From WHSW01 sp963781265 (GTDB lineage: Bacteria; Actinomycetota; Thermoleophilia; Solirubrobacterales; 70-9), in the NCBI GenBank assembly GCA_963781265.1, contig CAWAFH010000018.1, positions 558,001 through 622,000 on the forward strand: a DNA stretch of 64,000 nucleotides, written 5' to 3'. Shown here piece after piece: positions 45,542-52,945 of the stretch. The translations under genes and the position numbers were made by a program. The notes beneath the pieces are model-generated. The model was not told the DNA's origin. It was given only the letters and a program-made list of their open reading frames with translations, and made no database searches. The first letter of the stretch is position 1. Every line of letters begins with the position of its first letter.

Positions 45542-46426
45542 ATGACCGAGCGGCGCAGGGTCGTCCGGGTACCGGCGTCGTCGGCCAACCTCGGGCCGGG
45601 GTACGACGTCCTGGCCGCTGCCCTCTCCATCGCCCTCGAGCTCGAGGTGGCCGAGCAGGGCCAGTTCTCGGTCGACGCCGGCGCCGACCTGCCCACCGAC
45701 CGCTCCAACCTGTGCGTGCGCGCGTTCGAGCGCCTCCACCCGGCCGACGGCCTGCGCTTCGAGATCCGCAGCGAGATCCCGCTCGCCCGTGGCCTCGGAT
45801 CGAGCGCGGCGGCGATCGTCGCCGGCCTGGTCGCGGCCGACCACCTGTTCGAGCTCGGGCTCGAGCGCGACGAGATCTACCGCCACGCGGTCCAGCTCGA
45901 GGGTCATCCGGACAACGTCGCCGCGGCGCTCTACGGCGGCTTCGTCCTCTGCCCGGGAGCCGACGGCGCGGCCGACTTGCCCGCCCCGGTGCGGCTCGCC
46001 GTCCCGGAGGGGGTCGAGGCCGTGCTGGTGATCCCCGACGACACGGTGCCGACCGCGGCGGCTCGCGCCGCGCTGCCCGCGACCGTTGACCTCGCCGACG
46101 CGGTCGCCAACGTCGCCGCGGCGACCCAGCTGGTCCTCGGGCTCGAGCGTTCCGACCTGGCGCTGATCGAGCGCGGCCTCGCCGACCGCCTCCACCAGCC
46201 GGCGCGCGAGCCTCTGTATCGCCGGTCGATGGAGCTGCTCGGCCGCGCGCGCGAGCTCGGCGCCCTCGGCGCGACCATCTCGGGGGCCGGACCGTCAGTG
46301 ATGCTGTGGAGCTTCTGGCAGGACACCGGCAAGGTCGTCGAGGGGGCGACCGAGGCGGCTCGCGGCTGGGCCGAGGTACGCCGGGTGCCGTTCACGCCGC
46401 TGGGCGCCGACGTGCCCGAGCTCTGA
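45542..46426 (+). CDS. thrB: Homoserine kinase
   Basis: 294-residue GHMP-family kinase that phosphorylates homoserine on the way to threonine. N-terminal VVRVPASSANLGPGYDVLAA is the usual ThrB beginning; the ATP loop is IPLARGLGSSAAAIVAGLVA; the third motif is GALGATISGAGPSVMLW. Normal length. It stands alone: no thrC or hom gene is adjacent in this window, unlike the common hom-thrC-thrB operon. Confidence 0.93.
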   Translation: MTERRRVVRVPASSANLGPGYDVLAAALSIALELEVAEQGQFSVDAGADLPTDRSNLCVRAFERLHPADGLRFEIRSEIPLARGLGSSAAAIVAGLVAADHLFELGLERDEIYRHAVQLEGHPDNVAAALYGGFVLCPGADGAADLPAPVRLAVPEGVEAVLVIPDDTVPTAAARAALPATVDLADAVANVAAATQLVLGLERSDLALIERGLADRLHQPAREPLYRRSMELLGRARELGALGATISGAGPSVMLWSFWQDTGKVVEGATEAARGWAEVRRVPFTPLGADVPEL

Positions 46427-46451
46427 GCGGCGGCCTGGCTGTGGGCTCGTT

Positions 46452-46883
46452 TCAGAGCAGCCCGAGAGCGCTGAGGATCGCGACCGAGTCCGAGTAGACG
46501 TCCTTGCGCTTCACCAGGCCGTGCTCGAACGGGATCACGTCGAGCCCGTCCCAGCTCAGCCGCCTGCCGGTCGGCGCCGCGACCAGGTCGCCGCGGCGCA
46601 TCTCGCTCGCGTGCGTGGCCGTCGCCGTCCACTCCTGGACGACCAGCCCGTCGCGACAGTACGTGCGCCGGCCGTCGAAGCGGATGTCGGGCCACGTCTC
46701 GAAGATCGAGCCGATGTGGGCGCGGACGTCCGCGCCCTCGGCGCGCTCGTGCGCGGTGTGGTTCTCGAACACCATGTCGGGCGCGTGCATCGCCATGATC
46801 GCGTCGAGGTCGTGGGCGTTCCAGGCGTCGTTGTAGCGGGTGATCGCCGCCTCGAGCGCCGCCGCCGAGTCCGCGTCGTTCAT
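46452..46883 (-). CDS. SnoaL-like (NTF2-fold) protein
   Basis: 143-residue ester-cyclase/SnoaL-type protein. Features: AITRYNDAWNAHDLDAIMAM, HAPDMVFENHTAHERAEGAD, FETWPDIRFDGRRTYCRDGL and VQEWTATATHASEM, a classic NTF2-like order with the polar pocket residues of SnoaL relatives. Its ATG overlaps the stop of the PLP decarboxylase (TGATG), so it is translated with that gene. The substrate is unknown; it may act on the decarboxylase product or simply bind a small molecule. Confidence 0.8.
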   Translation of the reverse strand: MNDADSAAALEAAITRYNDAWNAHDLDAIMAMHAPDMVFENHTAHERAEGADVRAHIGSIFETWPDIRFDGRRTYCRDGLVVQEWTATATHASEMRRGDLVAAPTGRRLSWDGLDVIPFEHGLVKRKDVYSDSVAILSALGLL

Positions 46884-48301
46884 CACAGTTCCCCCTCGAG
46901 TAGTTGGACCAGTATCTCGACCAGGGCCTCGACGTCGGCCTCGGTCGTCTGCCAGTTGACGATCGCCGGCCGGAAGGCGACCCGGCCGTCGTACACGGTG
47001 GTTCCGCAGAAGACCCGCCCGTCGGCGAGCAGCGCCTCGCCGAGCCTGCGGTTGAGAGCGTCCAGCTCGTCCTCCTGGACGCCCGCGGGCCGCGCGCGAA
47101 AGCAGACGATGTTGAGCTGCGGCTCGGCGAGCAGCTCGAGCTCGGGCCGGCGCTCGACCTCGGCGGCGAGGTGGCGCGCGAGGCGCAGGTGGCGCTCGAC
47201 CATCGCGCGGTAGCCGTCGCGCCCGTAGGCGCGCAGCGTCGCCCAGACCGCGAGCGCCCGGGCCCGGCGCGAGTTCTCCGGGGCCATCGCGCTGGTGTTC
47301 GGGCGCGGGTCGTCGGGAGCGGGCAGATACGGGGCGCCGATCCGCAGCGCGGCGACCAGCCGCTCGGGCTCGCGTACGAACGCCACGCCGCAGTCGTACG
47401 GGACGTTGAGCCACTTGTGCGCGTCGACGGTGACCGAGTCGGCGCGCTCGACCCCCTCGGTCAGCGCCCGCGACTCGGGCGCGAGACGGGCGAAGAGGCC
47501 GAACGCCCCGTCCACGTGCAGCCAGGCTCGATGCTCGTGAGTGAGCTCGGCGATCGCCTCGATCGGGTCGAAGTCCCCGTTGTTGACCTCGCCCGCGTTG
47601 GCGATCACGATCGCCGGCTCGCCGCCGCTCAGCTCGGCCTCGAGCGCGCGGAGGTCGAGGCGCCCGACGCTGTCGCGGACGAGCCGGGTGACGTTGGCGC
47701 GGCCCATCCCGAGCATGTCGAGCGCCTGGACCGCGGTCGGGTGCACATACCCGCCGGTCAGGATCCGTGGCGTCGGCGCCCCGGCCAAGCCGACGTCATC
47801 GACGTCGAACCCGTGCTGCTCGGCCCACCAGCTTCGCGCTGCGATCAGCCCGGTGAAGTTCGCCATCGTGGCGCCGGTCACCAGGACGCCGCCGAGCTCG
47901 GCGGGGAGGTCGAACAGCTCGCGCAGCCAGCGCACCGCGACGCTCTCGAGCCGCGAGGCGAACGGGGAGGAGGCCCAGCCGAGCGCGACCTGGTCGTAGG
48001 CCGAGGTGAGCCAGTCGGCCCCGAGCGCCGCCGGCGTGCTGCCGCCCATCACGAAGTGAAAGAAGCGCGGCCCGCTCGAACGGGTCGCCGCCGCGCGGCC
48101 GAATCGCGCGAGCTCGGCCAGGGCGGCCGGCGCGCCCGCGCCCTGCTCGGGCAACGGCCCGCCGATCGGCTCCAGCCGATCCTCGATCCCCGGGGCGAGC
48201 ACCGGCTCGGTGGCCGCGTTGGCGAGATACTCGGACGCCTCGCGAGCCGCGACCACAAGCGCCTGATCGAGCTCCGAACGCAGCTCGATCGGATCGGGCA
48301 T
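46883..48301 (-). CDS. PLP-dependent group II decarboxylase (aromatic-L-amino-acid/glutamate decarboxylase family)
   Basis: 472-residue fold-type I PLP enzyme. The cofactor lysine is Lys296 in DSVTVDAHKWLNVPYDCGVA. The PLP-binding Asp is in HEHRAWLHVDGAFGLFARLA and the first Gly/Thr-rich part is GGVLVTGATMANFTGLIAAR. These match DDC-family decarboxylases and related aldehyde synthases; glutamate, aromatic and 2,4-diaminobutyrate specificities cannot be told apart. It lies 4 bp downstream of parA on the same strand and is coupled to the SnoaL-like gene, an unusual operon. Confidence 0.87.
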   Translation of the reverse strand: MPDPIELRSELDQALVVAAREASEYLANAATEPVLAPGIEDRLEPIGGPLPEQGAGAPAALAELARFGRAAATRSSGPRFFHFVMGGSTPAALGADWLTSAYDQVALGWASSPFASRLESVAVRWLRELFDLPAELGGVLVTGATMANFTGLIAARSWWAEQHGFDVDDVGLAGAPTPRILTGGYVHPTAVQALDMLGMGRANVTRLVRDSVGRLDLRALEAELSGGEPAIVIANAGEVNNGDFDPIEAIAELTHEHRAWLHVDGAFGLFARLAPESRALTEGVERADSVTVDAHKWLNVPYDCGVAFVREPERLVAALRIGAPYLPAPDDPRPNTSAMAPENSRRARALAVWATLRAYGRDGYRAMVERHLRLARHLAAEVERRPELELLAEPQLNIVCFRARPAGVQEDELDALNRRLGEALLADGRVFCGTTVYDGRVAFRPAIVNWQTTEADVEALVEILVQLLEGEL

Positions 48302-48305
48302 GGGA

Positions 48306-49109
48306 CTAGCGCGCGGCCCCCGCGGGGACGATCTCGGTGGAGAGCTCGTCGAGCTTGCCGAGGAGCTCGGGCCGCGACAGCCGCCGCAGGAGCTCGCCGG
48401 CGAGCGACAGGTAGTCGGCGCCCCGGTCCGGGCGGTAATCGAGGATCGGGACGGCGCGCTCGGCCGACTCCGCGTAGGCGATCGATTGGCGGATCACTGT
48501 GCGGCACACCTTGTCGCCGAACCGCTCGCGCAACGACTCGAGCGTCTGGCGGGCGTGCTTGGTGCGCATGTTGGCGATGTTGAGGACCACGCCGAGCAGG
48601 TCGAGGTCGGGATTGAGCGAGTCCCGGGCGAGATCGACCACCTCCATCGCCTGCTCGACCCCCTGCAGCGAGAAGTACTGGGCCTCGGTGGTCAGCAGCG
48701 CGTGGTCTGAGGCGACCAGGGCGTTGACGGAGAGCAGCCCAAGCGTCGGCGGACAGTCGATCAGGATGATGTCGCGCTCGCGCTTGAGGTCGCGCAGCGC
48801 GTTGCGCAGCGTCACCTCGCGCCCGATCTTGCCGGCGAGCATCAGCTCGGCCTCGGCGAGGCGCATGTTCGCCGGGACCACCTGGCCGTGGATCGCGTCG
48901 GCGGCGCGCACCTGGCCCTGGATCACGTCGGCGAGAGTCGGGGCCGCCTGCGGGTCCGTGTCGAAGTAGTCGGAGAGGTTGCCCTGCGGATCGGCGTCGA
49001 CCGCGAGCACGTCGAGGCCGAGACGGCCGAAGACGTCGGTGAGGGTGCGCGTCAGCGTGGTCTTGCCCGTACCACCCTTCTGCGACAGGACCGCGATCGT
49101 CGTCGCCAT
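48306..49109 (-). CDS. ParA/Soj-family ATPase, orphan
   Basis: 267-residue deviant-Walker ATPase. Walker A is KGGTGKTT at residues 11-18 with the signature lysine Lys11; then VLAVDADPQGNLSDYF and IILIDCPPTLGLLSVNALVA. The C-terminal region NMRTKHARQTLESLRERFGD is ParA-like. No parB or parS-like gene is adjacent, so chromosome or plasmid partition cannot be assumed; orphan ParAs also position protein complexes. A TATAGT -10 box is 7 bp upstream of the ATG. The next gene in the operon is a decarboxylase. Confidence 0.9.
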   Translation of the reverse strand: MATTIAVLSQKGGTGKTTLTRTLTDVFGRLGLDVLAVDADPQGNLSDYFDTDPQAAPTLADVIQGQVRAADAIHGQVVPANMRLAEAELMLAGKIGREVTLRNALRDLKRERDIILIDCPPTLGLLSVNALVASDHALLTTEAQYFSLQGVEQAMEVVDLARDSLNPDLDLLGVVLNIANMRTKHARQTLESLRERFGDKVCRTVIRQSIAYAESAERAVPILDYRPDRGADYLSLAGELLRRLSRPELLGKLDELSTEIVPAGAAR

Positions 49110-49116
49110 CGCCGGG

Positions 49117-49122
49117 ACTATA
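49117..49122 (-). promoter_or_regulatory. -10 box TATAGT for the parA-like gene
   Basis: TATAGT on the minus strand, 7 bp before the ATG at 49109. Good match to consensus; leaderless message inferred. Confidence 0.5.
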
Positions 49123-49143
49123 GGTGGCGCGGGCCTCGGCGGC

Positions 49144-49716
49144 TCAGGCTTCGAGCACGTGCAGCCGGTAGCGGCCGATCTCGAGCTCGTCGCCGTCGCT
49201 GAGTGCTGCCCAGTCGCACGCCTCGCCGTTGACGAAGAGCCCGTTGAGGCTGCGGTCGTCGAGCGCGCGCAGATCGCCGGACTCGGTCAGGACGACGAGC
49301 GCGTGGCGGCGCGAGACGGTTGCGTCGTCGAGCCGGATGTCGGCCGCCCCCGAGCGCCCGATCCGGGTCCAGCCCGGGTCGAGCCGGATCACGATCCTGG
49401 CGCCGTCGACCTCCTCGAAGGCGAGGTACCGGCCGGCCCGGTCGATCTCGGCGCGGGCCTCGAGCAGCCAGTCCGGGGCCGTCGCCGGGATCGTGACGGC
49501 CTCCGAGTCGACGGTCGGGCGGCGGTCGAAGAGGGCGGCCCGGTGAAAGCGCGAGCCGCCGCAATTGGGGCACTCAGGCAGCGAGCCGACCGATGCGAGG
49601 GGAAAGGCGAATCCGCACCCGGCGCAATACAGCGAGCCCGGTCGGGCTTCGGTGATCCGTTCACCGGACCGGTGTATCTCGGTCGAGCCCGGTGAACCTT
49701 CGGTCAGCATCGGCAT
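49144..49716 (-). CDS. Zinc-ribbon plus FHA domain protein
   Basis: 190-residue protein. An N-terminal zinc ribbon has two CxxC knuckles (YCAGCGFAF and ECPNCGGSRF, residues about 35-65). After a linker comes a C-terminal FHA domain: TRIGRSGAADIRLDDATVSR, RHALVVLTESGDLRALDDRS and LNGLFVNGEACDWAALSDGD, which include the Arg, Ser and Asn that bind phosphothreonine. It should recognise a Ser/Thr-kinase product. ATG 49716 or 49710 is the start. It lies 34 bp upstream of parA on the same strand, which has its own -10 box. Confidence 0.85.
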   Translation of the reverse strand: MPMLTEGSPGSTEIHRSGERITEARPGSLYCAGCGFAFPLASVGSLPECPNCGGSRFHRAALFDRRPTVDSEAVTIPATAPDWLLEARAEIDRAGRYLAFEEVDGARIVIRLDPGWTRIGRSGAADIRLDDATVSRRHALVVLTESGDLRALDDRSLNGLFVNGEACDWAALSDGDELEIGRYRLHVLEA

Positions 49717-49746
49717 AGGGTCTACCCCATCGGCATCGGTGTACTC

Positions 49747-49806
49747 GCTAGTAACGACACTAACGAGGTTTGCCGCAATGTCCAGGTTAAGTCCAGGGTC
49801 TTGGAC
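49747..49806. promoter_or_regulatory. Dyad and 11-bp direct repeats between the FHA and SRPBCC genes
   Basis: CGCTAGT and ACTAACG (49747-49766) form a near-perfect dyad with a 6-bp centre. GTCCAGG occurs at 49780-49786 and 49791-49797, exactly 11 bp apart, and TTGGAC (49801-49806) gives a third, inverted half-site. Spacing by one helical turn is typical of tandem activator sites such as those of OmpR/PhoB-type regulators. Confidence 0.4.
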
Positions 49807-49840
49807 GGTATTTGCGGGCTCGACGGGCCGCGGCGACGAA

Positions 49841-49846
49841 TACAAT
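49841..49846 (+). promoter_or_regulatory. -10 box TACAAT for the SRPBCC gene
   Basis: TACAAT ends 8 bp before the ATG at 49855. No Shine-Dalgarno sequence is present. Confidence 0.5.
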
Positions 49847-49854
49847 CGCCGCCG

Positions 49855-50364
49855 ATGCGCCCGATTTCGGTCTCCACCCCGATCGACGTCCCCCGCCAGC
49901 GGCTCTTCGACCTGCTCACGGACCTCTCGCTGCGGCCGTCGTTCACCGACCACTTCATGACGGAGTACCGGCTCGCCCGGCTCGAGCCGGTCGGGGTTGG
50001 CGCCTCGGCCCGCTTCCGTGTGCGCGAGGCCGAGCACTGGATGGACACCGTGATCGAGGAGGTCGAGCCGCCGCATCTGATCCGCGAGGGCGGGCGCGGC
50101 GGGCGCTCCAACCGGGTGCCCGTCCACACGGTCTGGGAGCTCGCGGAGGGGCCGTCACCGTCTTCGTCGGAGGTGACGGTGACCTTCTGGACCGAGCCGG
50201 GGACGACCTTCGACCGCGTCCACGAGCTGTTCGGCAGCTCGCGGCGCTTCCGCCGCGATTGGAAGCGGGCCCTGCGGCGCCTGCGCTCGGTCGCCGAGGA
50301 CGGCGCCGCGGTCGACCGGGTCGGGGTCGGCGGCGAGGATGCGATCCCGGCTTTCGCGCGCTGA
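49855..50364 (+). CDS. SRPBCC (START-like) family protein
   Basis: 169-residue polyketide cyclase/START-fold protein. It begins RPISVSTPIDVPRQRLFDLL with TDLSLRPSFTDHFM, the typical first strand and helix. Then come strands around MDTVIEEVEPPHLIREGGRG and SEVTVTFWTEPGTTFDRV, and a long C-terminal helix ending WKRALRRLRSVAEDG. The fold makes a hydrophobic ligand pocket; no ligand can be named. It is divergent from the FHA gene and followed 31 bp later by a lipoprotein gene with its own -10 box. Confidence 0.82.
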   Translation: MRPISVSTPIDVPRQRLFDLLTDLSLRPSFTDHFMTEYRLARLEPVGVGASARFRVREAEHWMDTVIEEVEPPHLIREGGRGGRSNRVPVHTVWELAEGPSPSSSEVTVTFWTEPGTTFDRVHELFGSSRRFRRDWKRALRRLRSVAEDGAAVDRVGVGGEDAIPAFAR

Positions 50365-50379
50365 CGGCTGCCCACTCAA

Positions 50380-50385
50380 TATGCT
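50380..50385 (+). promoter_or_regulatory. -10 box TATGCT for the lipoprotein gene
   Basis: TATGCT ends 10 bp before the ATG at 50396, in a short gap after the SRPBCC gene. Confidence 0.4.
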
Positions 50386-50395
50386 TCCGCCCGCC

Positions 50396-50938
50396 ATGCG
50401 CCGACGCATCCTCGCCCTCGCCCTCCTCGTGCTCGCCGGGCTCGTGCTCGCGGGCTCGCTGACCGCATGCGGCTCCGACGAGGACGAGTCGGAGGCGGCC
50501 GAGGGCGAGCCGATCGAGATCGCCGGCCTCTCCTACAACATCCAGATCACGCGCTTCCTCAACCCCGACGACACCGAGGACGCCGAGTACCTCGTCGGCC
50601 AGCCGCCCGCGAAGCCGGGCACGGCCTACCTGGGCGTCTTCATGGTCGTCACCAACGACACCGACGAGCCGCGGCCGTCCGCCACCAACTTCACCGTCGT
50701 CGACACGCTGCACAACGAGTTCGACTTCGTCGAGAGCGAGAGCCCGTACGCGCTCGACGTCGGCGCGGAGGTTGAGGCCGAGAGCCAGCTTCCCGTCCCG
50801 GACTCGACCGCCGCCACCGGCCCCAACCAGGGGTCGCTGCTGATCTTCCCGGTCGCCGACGACGTCGGCGACAACCGCCCGCTGCGGCTCGAGATCCAGA
50901 CCGACGACGGCTCGGGCGAGGTCATCCTCGACATCTAG
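50396..50938 (+). CDS. Lipoprotein with a DUF4352-like domain
   Basis: 180-residue predicted lipoprotein. The signal sequence MRRRILALALLVLAGLVLAG is followed by lipobox LTAC, so Cys27 would be lipidated. After an acidic linker (DEDESEAAEGEP) comes a beta-sandwich with TAYLGVFMVVTNDTDEPRPS and VDTLHNEFDFVES, the pattern of DUF4352-type extracellular domains. It is anchored on the outer face of the membrane. Function is unknown. Confidence 0.8.
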   Translation: MRRRILALALLVLAGLVLAGSLTACGSDEDESEAAEGEPIEIAGLSYNIQITRFLNPDDTEDAEYLVGQPPAKPGTAYLGVFMVVTNDTDEPRPSATNFTVVDTLHNEFDFVESESPYALDVGAEVEAESQLPVPDSTAATGPNQGSLLIFPVADDVGDNRPLRLEIQTDDGSGEVILDI

Positions 50939-51015
50939 CGCCCCGTTGAGCGTCCGCGTGGCGCTGCCGCCCCGCCGACTTTCACCTCAACCACCTCATG
51001 GGTGGTCAGGATGAA

Positions 51016-51061
51016 ACTCGCGGGGTGGGTGGCGCCGGACTCGCGGGGTGGGTGGCGCCGG
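51016..51061. repeat. Perfect tandem duplication of a 23-bp sequence
   Basis: Two identical 23-bp copies (51016-51038 and 51039-51061), each beginning ACTCGCGGGG and ending GGCGCCGG, lie directly against the stop codon of the penicillin-binding protein gene at 51062. A small hairpin ACCACC/GGTGGT precedes them at 50990-51006. Confidence 0.85.
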
Positions 51062-52804
51062 TCAGGCGACGCCGAAGTAGTCGGCCATGATCTGGCGGAC
51101 GATCGGGGCGGCCACCGTGCCGCCGTCGCCGTCGGAGTTCACGACCATCACCGCCACCGCGATCTTCGGGTCGTTCGCGGGCGCGAAGGCGGTGAACCAG
51201 GCGTCGGTCTCCTGCGGCGCGTCCTCGCCCGGGCCGAGCTCCTGACCGGGTTCGAGCGCCGCCGGGCCGAGCTCCGCGGTCCCGGTCTTGCCGGCGACCT
51301 GGATCCCCGGCAGCGTCGCGGCGGTCCCGGTGCCGCCGCTGACCACGCCGATCATCAGGTCCTTGATCGTCGCCGCGGTCTCCGGTGAGGTGACCTTGAC
51401 CTGCTCGTCGGGCGGCGCGAGGTCGTCGCTGCGGGCGATCGCGTTCGGGAGCCGAACACCCTTGTTGGCGATCGTCTGCGAGATCGCGGCCATCTCGAGC
51501 GGGGTCGCGAGCACCTGGCCCTGGCCGATCGCGGACTCGCCGGTCTCGACGCTCTCCGAGAGCGACGTCGGGATGGTGCTCTGCGGCGGGTCGACGACTT
51601 CGGTCGTCTCCGCGTCGAACAGCGTCGGCGGCGAATTGAAGCCATAGAGCTCGGCGGTCTCGACCAGCTTCTCGCCGCCGAGCCTGGCGCCGAGCGGGGC
51701 GAAGACGGTGTTGCACGAGTCCGCGAAGCTCTGCGCGAACGTGCCGCCGCAGAGCTCGTCGTGGGCGTTCGGGATCTCGCGCCCGATCTCCGAGTTCGAC
51801 GACTCGACGGGGAACTCGTCCGAGGTCTTGACGATTCCGGCGTCGAGCGCCCCGGTGGCCGTGACTATCTTGAAGGTCGAGCCCGGCGGCTGGGGCGCCG
51901 AGTAGGCGAGCCCGGCGAACCCGAGCACATCGCCGGTCTTCGCGTCGAGCACCGCGGCGCCGCCGTAGGTGGAGCCGAGCGCCGCGACCGCGCTGTCCTG
52001 GACGTCGGGGTTGATCGCGGTCCGCACCGCCTTGCCCGGGACCGGCTCGGTGGTCGCGAGCACCCGGCCGGCGTCGACCTGGTTCTCCTCCGCGGCGCTC
52101 ACCGCGAGCAGCTGGCCGCCGGGCTCACCGGCGAGCCGTTCGTTGAAGGCGAGCTCGAGCCCCGAGGTCCCGGTCAGGGTGCCGGGGGGAAAGCCCTGGG
52201 ACGAGAGCTCGCGCTCCTGGGCGCGGCTCGGGGTGCCGACCTCGCCCACGACCGCCAGGGCCGCCGTGCCGACGGTGCGCGCCGCGGCCGGGCCCTCGGA
52301 GAGCGGCGAGCGATCGGTGGCGAGGATCGCGGCGCGCCGCGGCGCCCGGGTCCGGCGGCTGAGGCGCTCGTCGGCGGTCAGTCCGGGGTAGACGAGGTTC
52401 GGTGTCCAGGCGACCTGGTCGTTGCTGATCGGCAGGCTGAGATCGCCGCCGAGCTCGCCGAAGATGTTGGTCTGGAAGCGGATCGGCGCGACCGCGGCGT
52501 CGCCCTGCTCATTCACCTCGCCCGCCGAGACCGAGGTGATCGTCGCGGTCATCGCGGCGTCCTCGTAGGCGCGGGTGAAGCGCTCGAGCGAGAAGTCCTC
52601 GCGCGCGGCCGGGGTCAGCTCGTTGTACATGGCCTCGGTGTCGCCCTGCTCCCAGGCATCGAGGAAACGCTGCGCGGCGGGCGCGGCCGGGCTCGCCGCG
52701 ACGACGGCGCCGGCCACGAAGGCGGCGGCGGCGACGACGACGACGGGCACCGCCCGGGTGAGCATGCGGCGGCGGCGCTCCGCGGCTGAACCGGTCGCGC
52801 TCAA
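51062..52804 (-). CDS. Class B penicillin-binding protein with an apparent MecA-type N-terminal domain
   Basis: 580-residue peptidoglycan transpeptidase, anchored by one N-terminal helix (VPVVVVAAAAFVAGAVVAAS). Residues about 45-150 (AAQRFLDAWEQGDTEAMYNE, then LTPAAREDFSLERFTRAYED) resemble the NTF2-like MecA_N domain of PBP2a/PBP3-type proteins. The transpeptidase has Ser309-x-x-Lys312 in PPGSTFKIV, Ser363-x-Asn365 in SFADSCNTVF, and Lys506-Thr-Gly in GIQVAGKTGTAELG. It acts outside the membrane. The start is TTG 52804 or ATG 52765. It is divergent from the MarP-like protease. Confidence 0.9.
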   Translation of the reverse strand: MSATGSAAERRRRMLTRAVPVVVVAAAAFVAGAVVAASPAAPAAQRFLDAWEQGDTEAMYNELTPAAREDFSLERFTRAYEDAAMTATITSVSAGEVNEQGDAAVAPIRFQTNIFGELGGDLSLPISNDQVAWTPNLVYPGLTADERLSRRTRAPRRAAILATDRSPLSEGPAAARTVGTAALAVVGEVGTPSRAQERELSSQGFPPGTLTGTSGLELAFNERLAGEPGGQLLAVSAAEENQVDAGRVLATTEPVPGKAVRTAINPDVQDSAVAALGSTYGGAAVLDAKTGDVLGFAGLAYSAPQPPGSTFKIVTATGALDAGIVKTSDEFPVESSNSEIGREIPNAHDELCGGTFAQSFADSCNTVFAPLGARLGGEKLVETAELYGFNSPPTLFDAETTEVVDPPQSTIPTSLSESVETGESAIGQGQVLATPLEMAAISQTIANKGVRLPNAIARSDDLAPPDEQVKVTSPETAATIKDLMIGVVSGGTGTAATLPGIQVAGKTGTAELGPAALEPGQELGPGEDAPQETDAWFTAFAPANDPKIAVAVMVVNSDGDGGTVAAPIVRQIMADYFGVA

Positions 52805-52945
52805 CTGAAGCGATTCCGTTCGCTAGCGTCTTCGACCCCGCCACGTCGCATCTGCGACCCGATTTTCATGCGGGACAAGGTAGTGCCTTTTCGGTTTCGC
52901 GATGGTGGCTGAACGACTGCGTGCAGCGTGGGCTCGGGCTCTGCG

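Noticed and set aside
46883..48301. Naming the PLP enzyme as glutamate or aromatic amino-acid decarboxylase
   Set aside because: The conserved motifs are shared by the whole group II family and no specificity residue is decisive.
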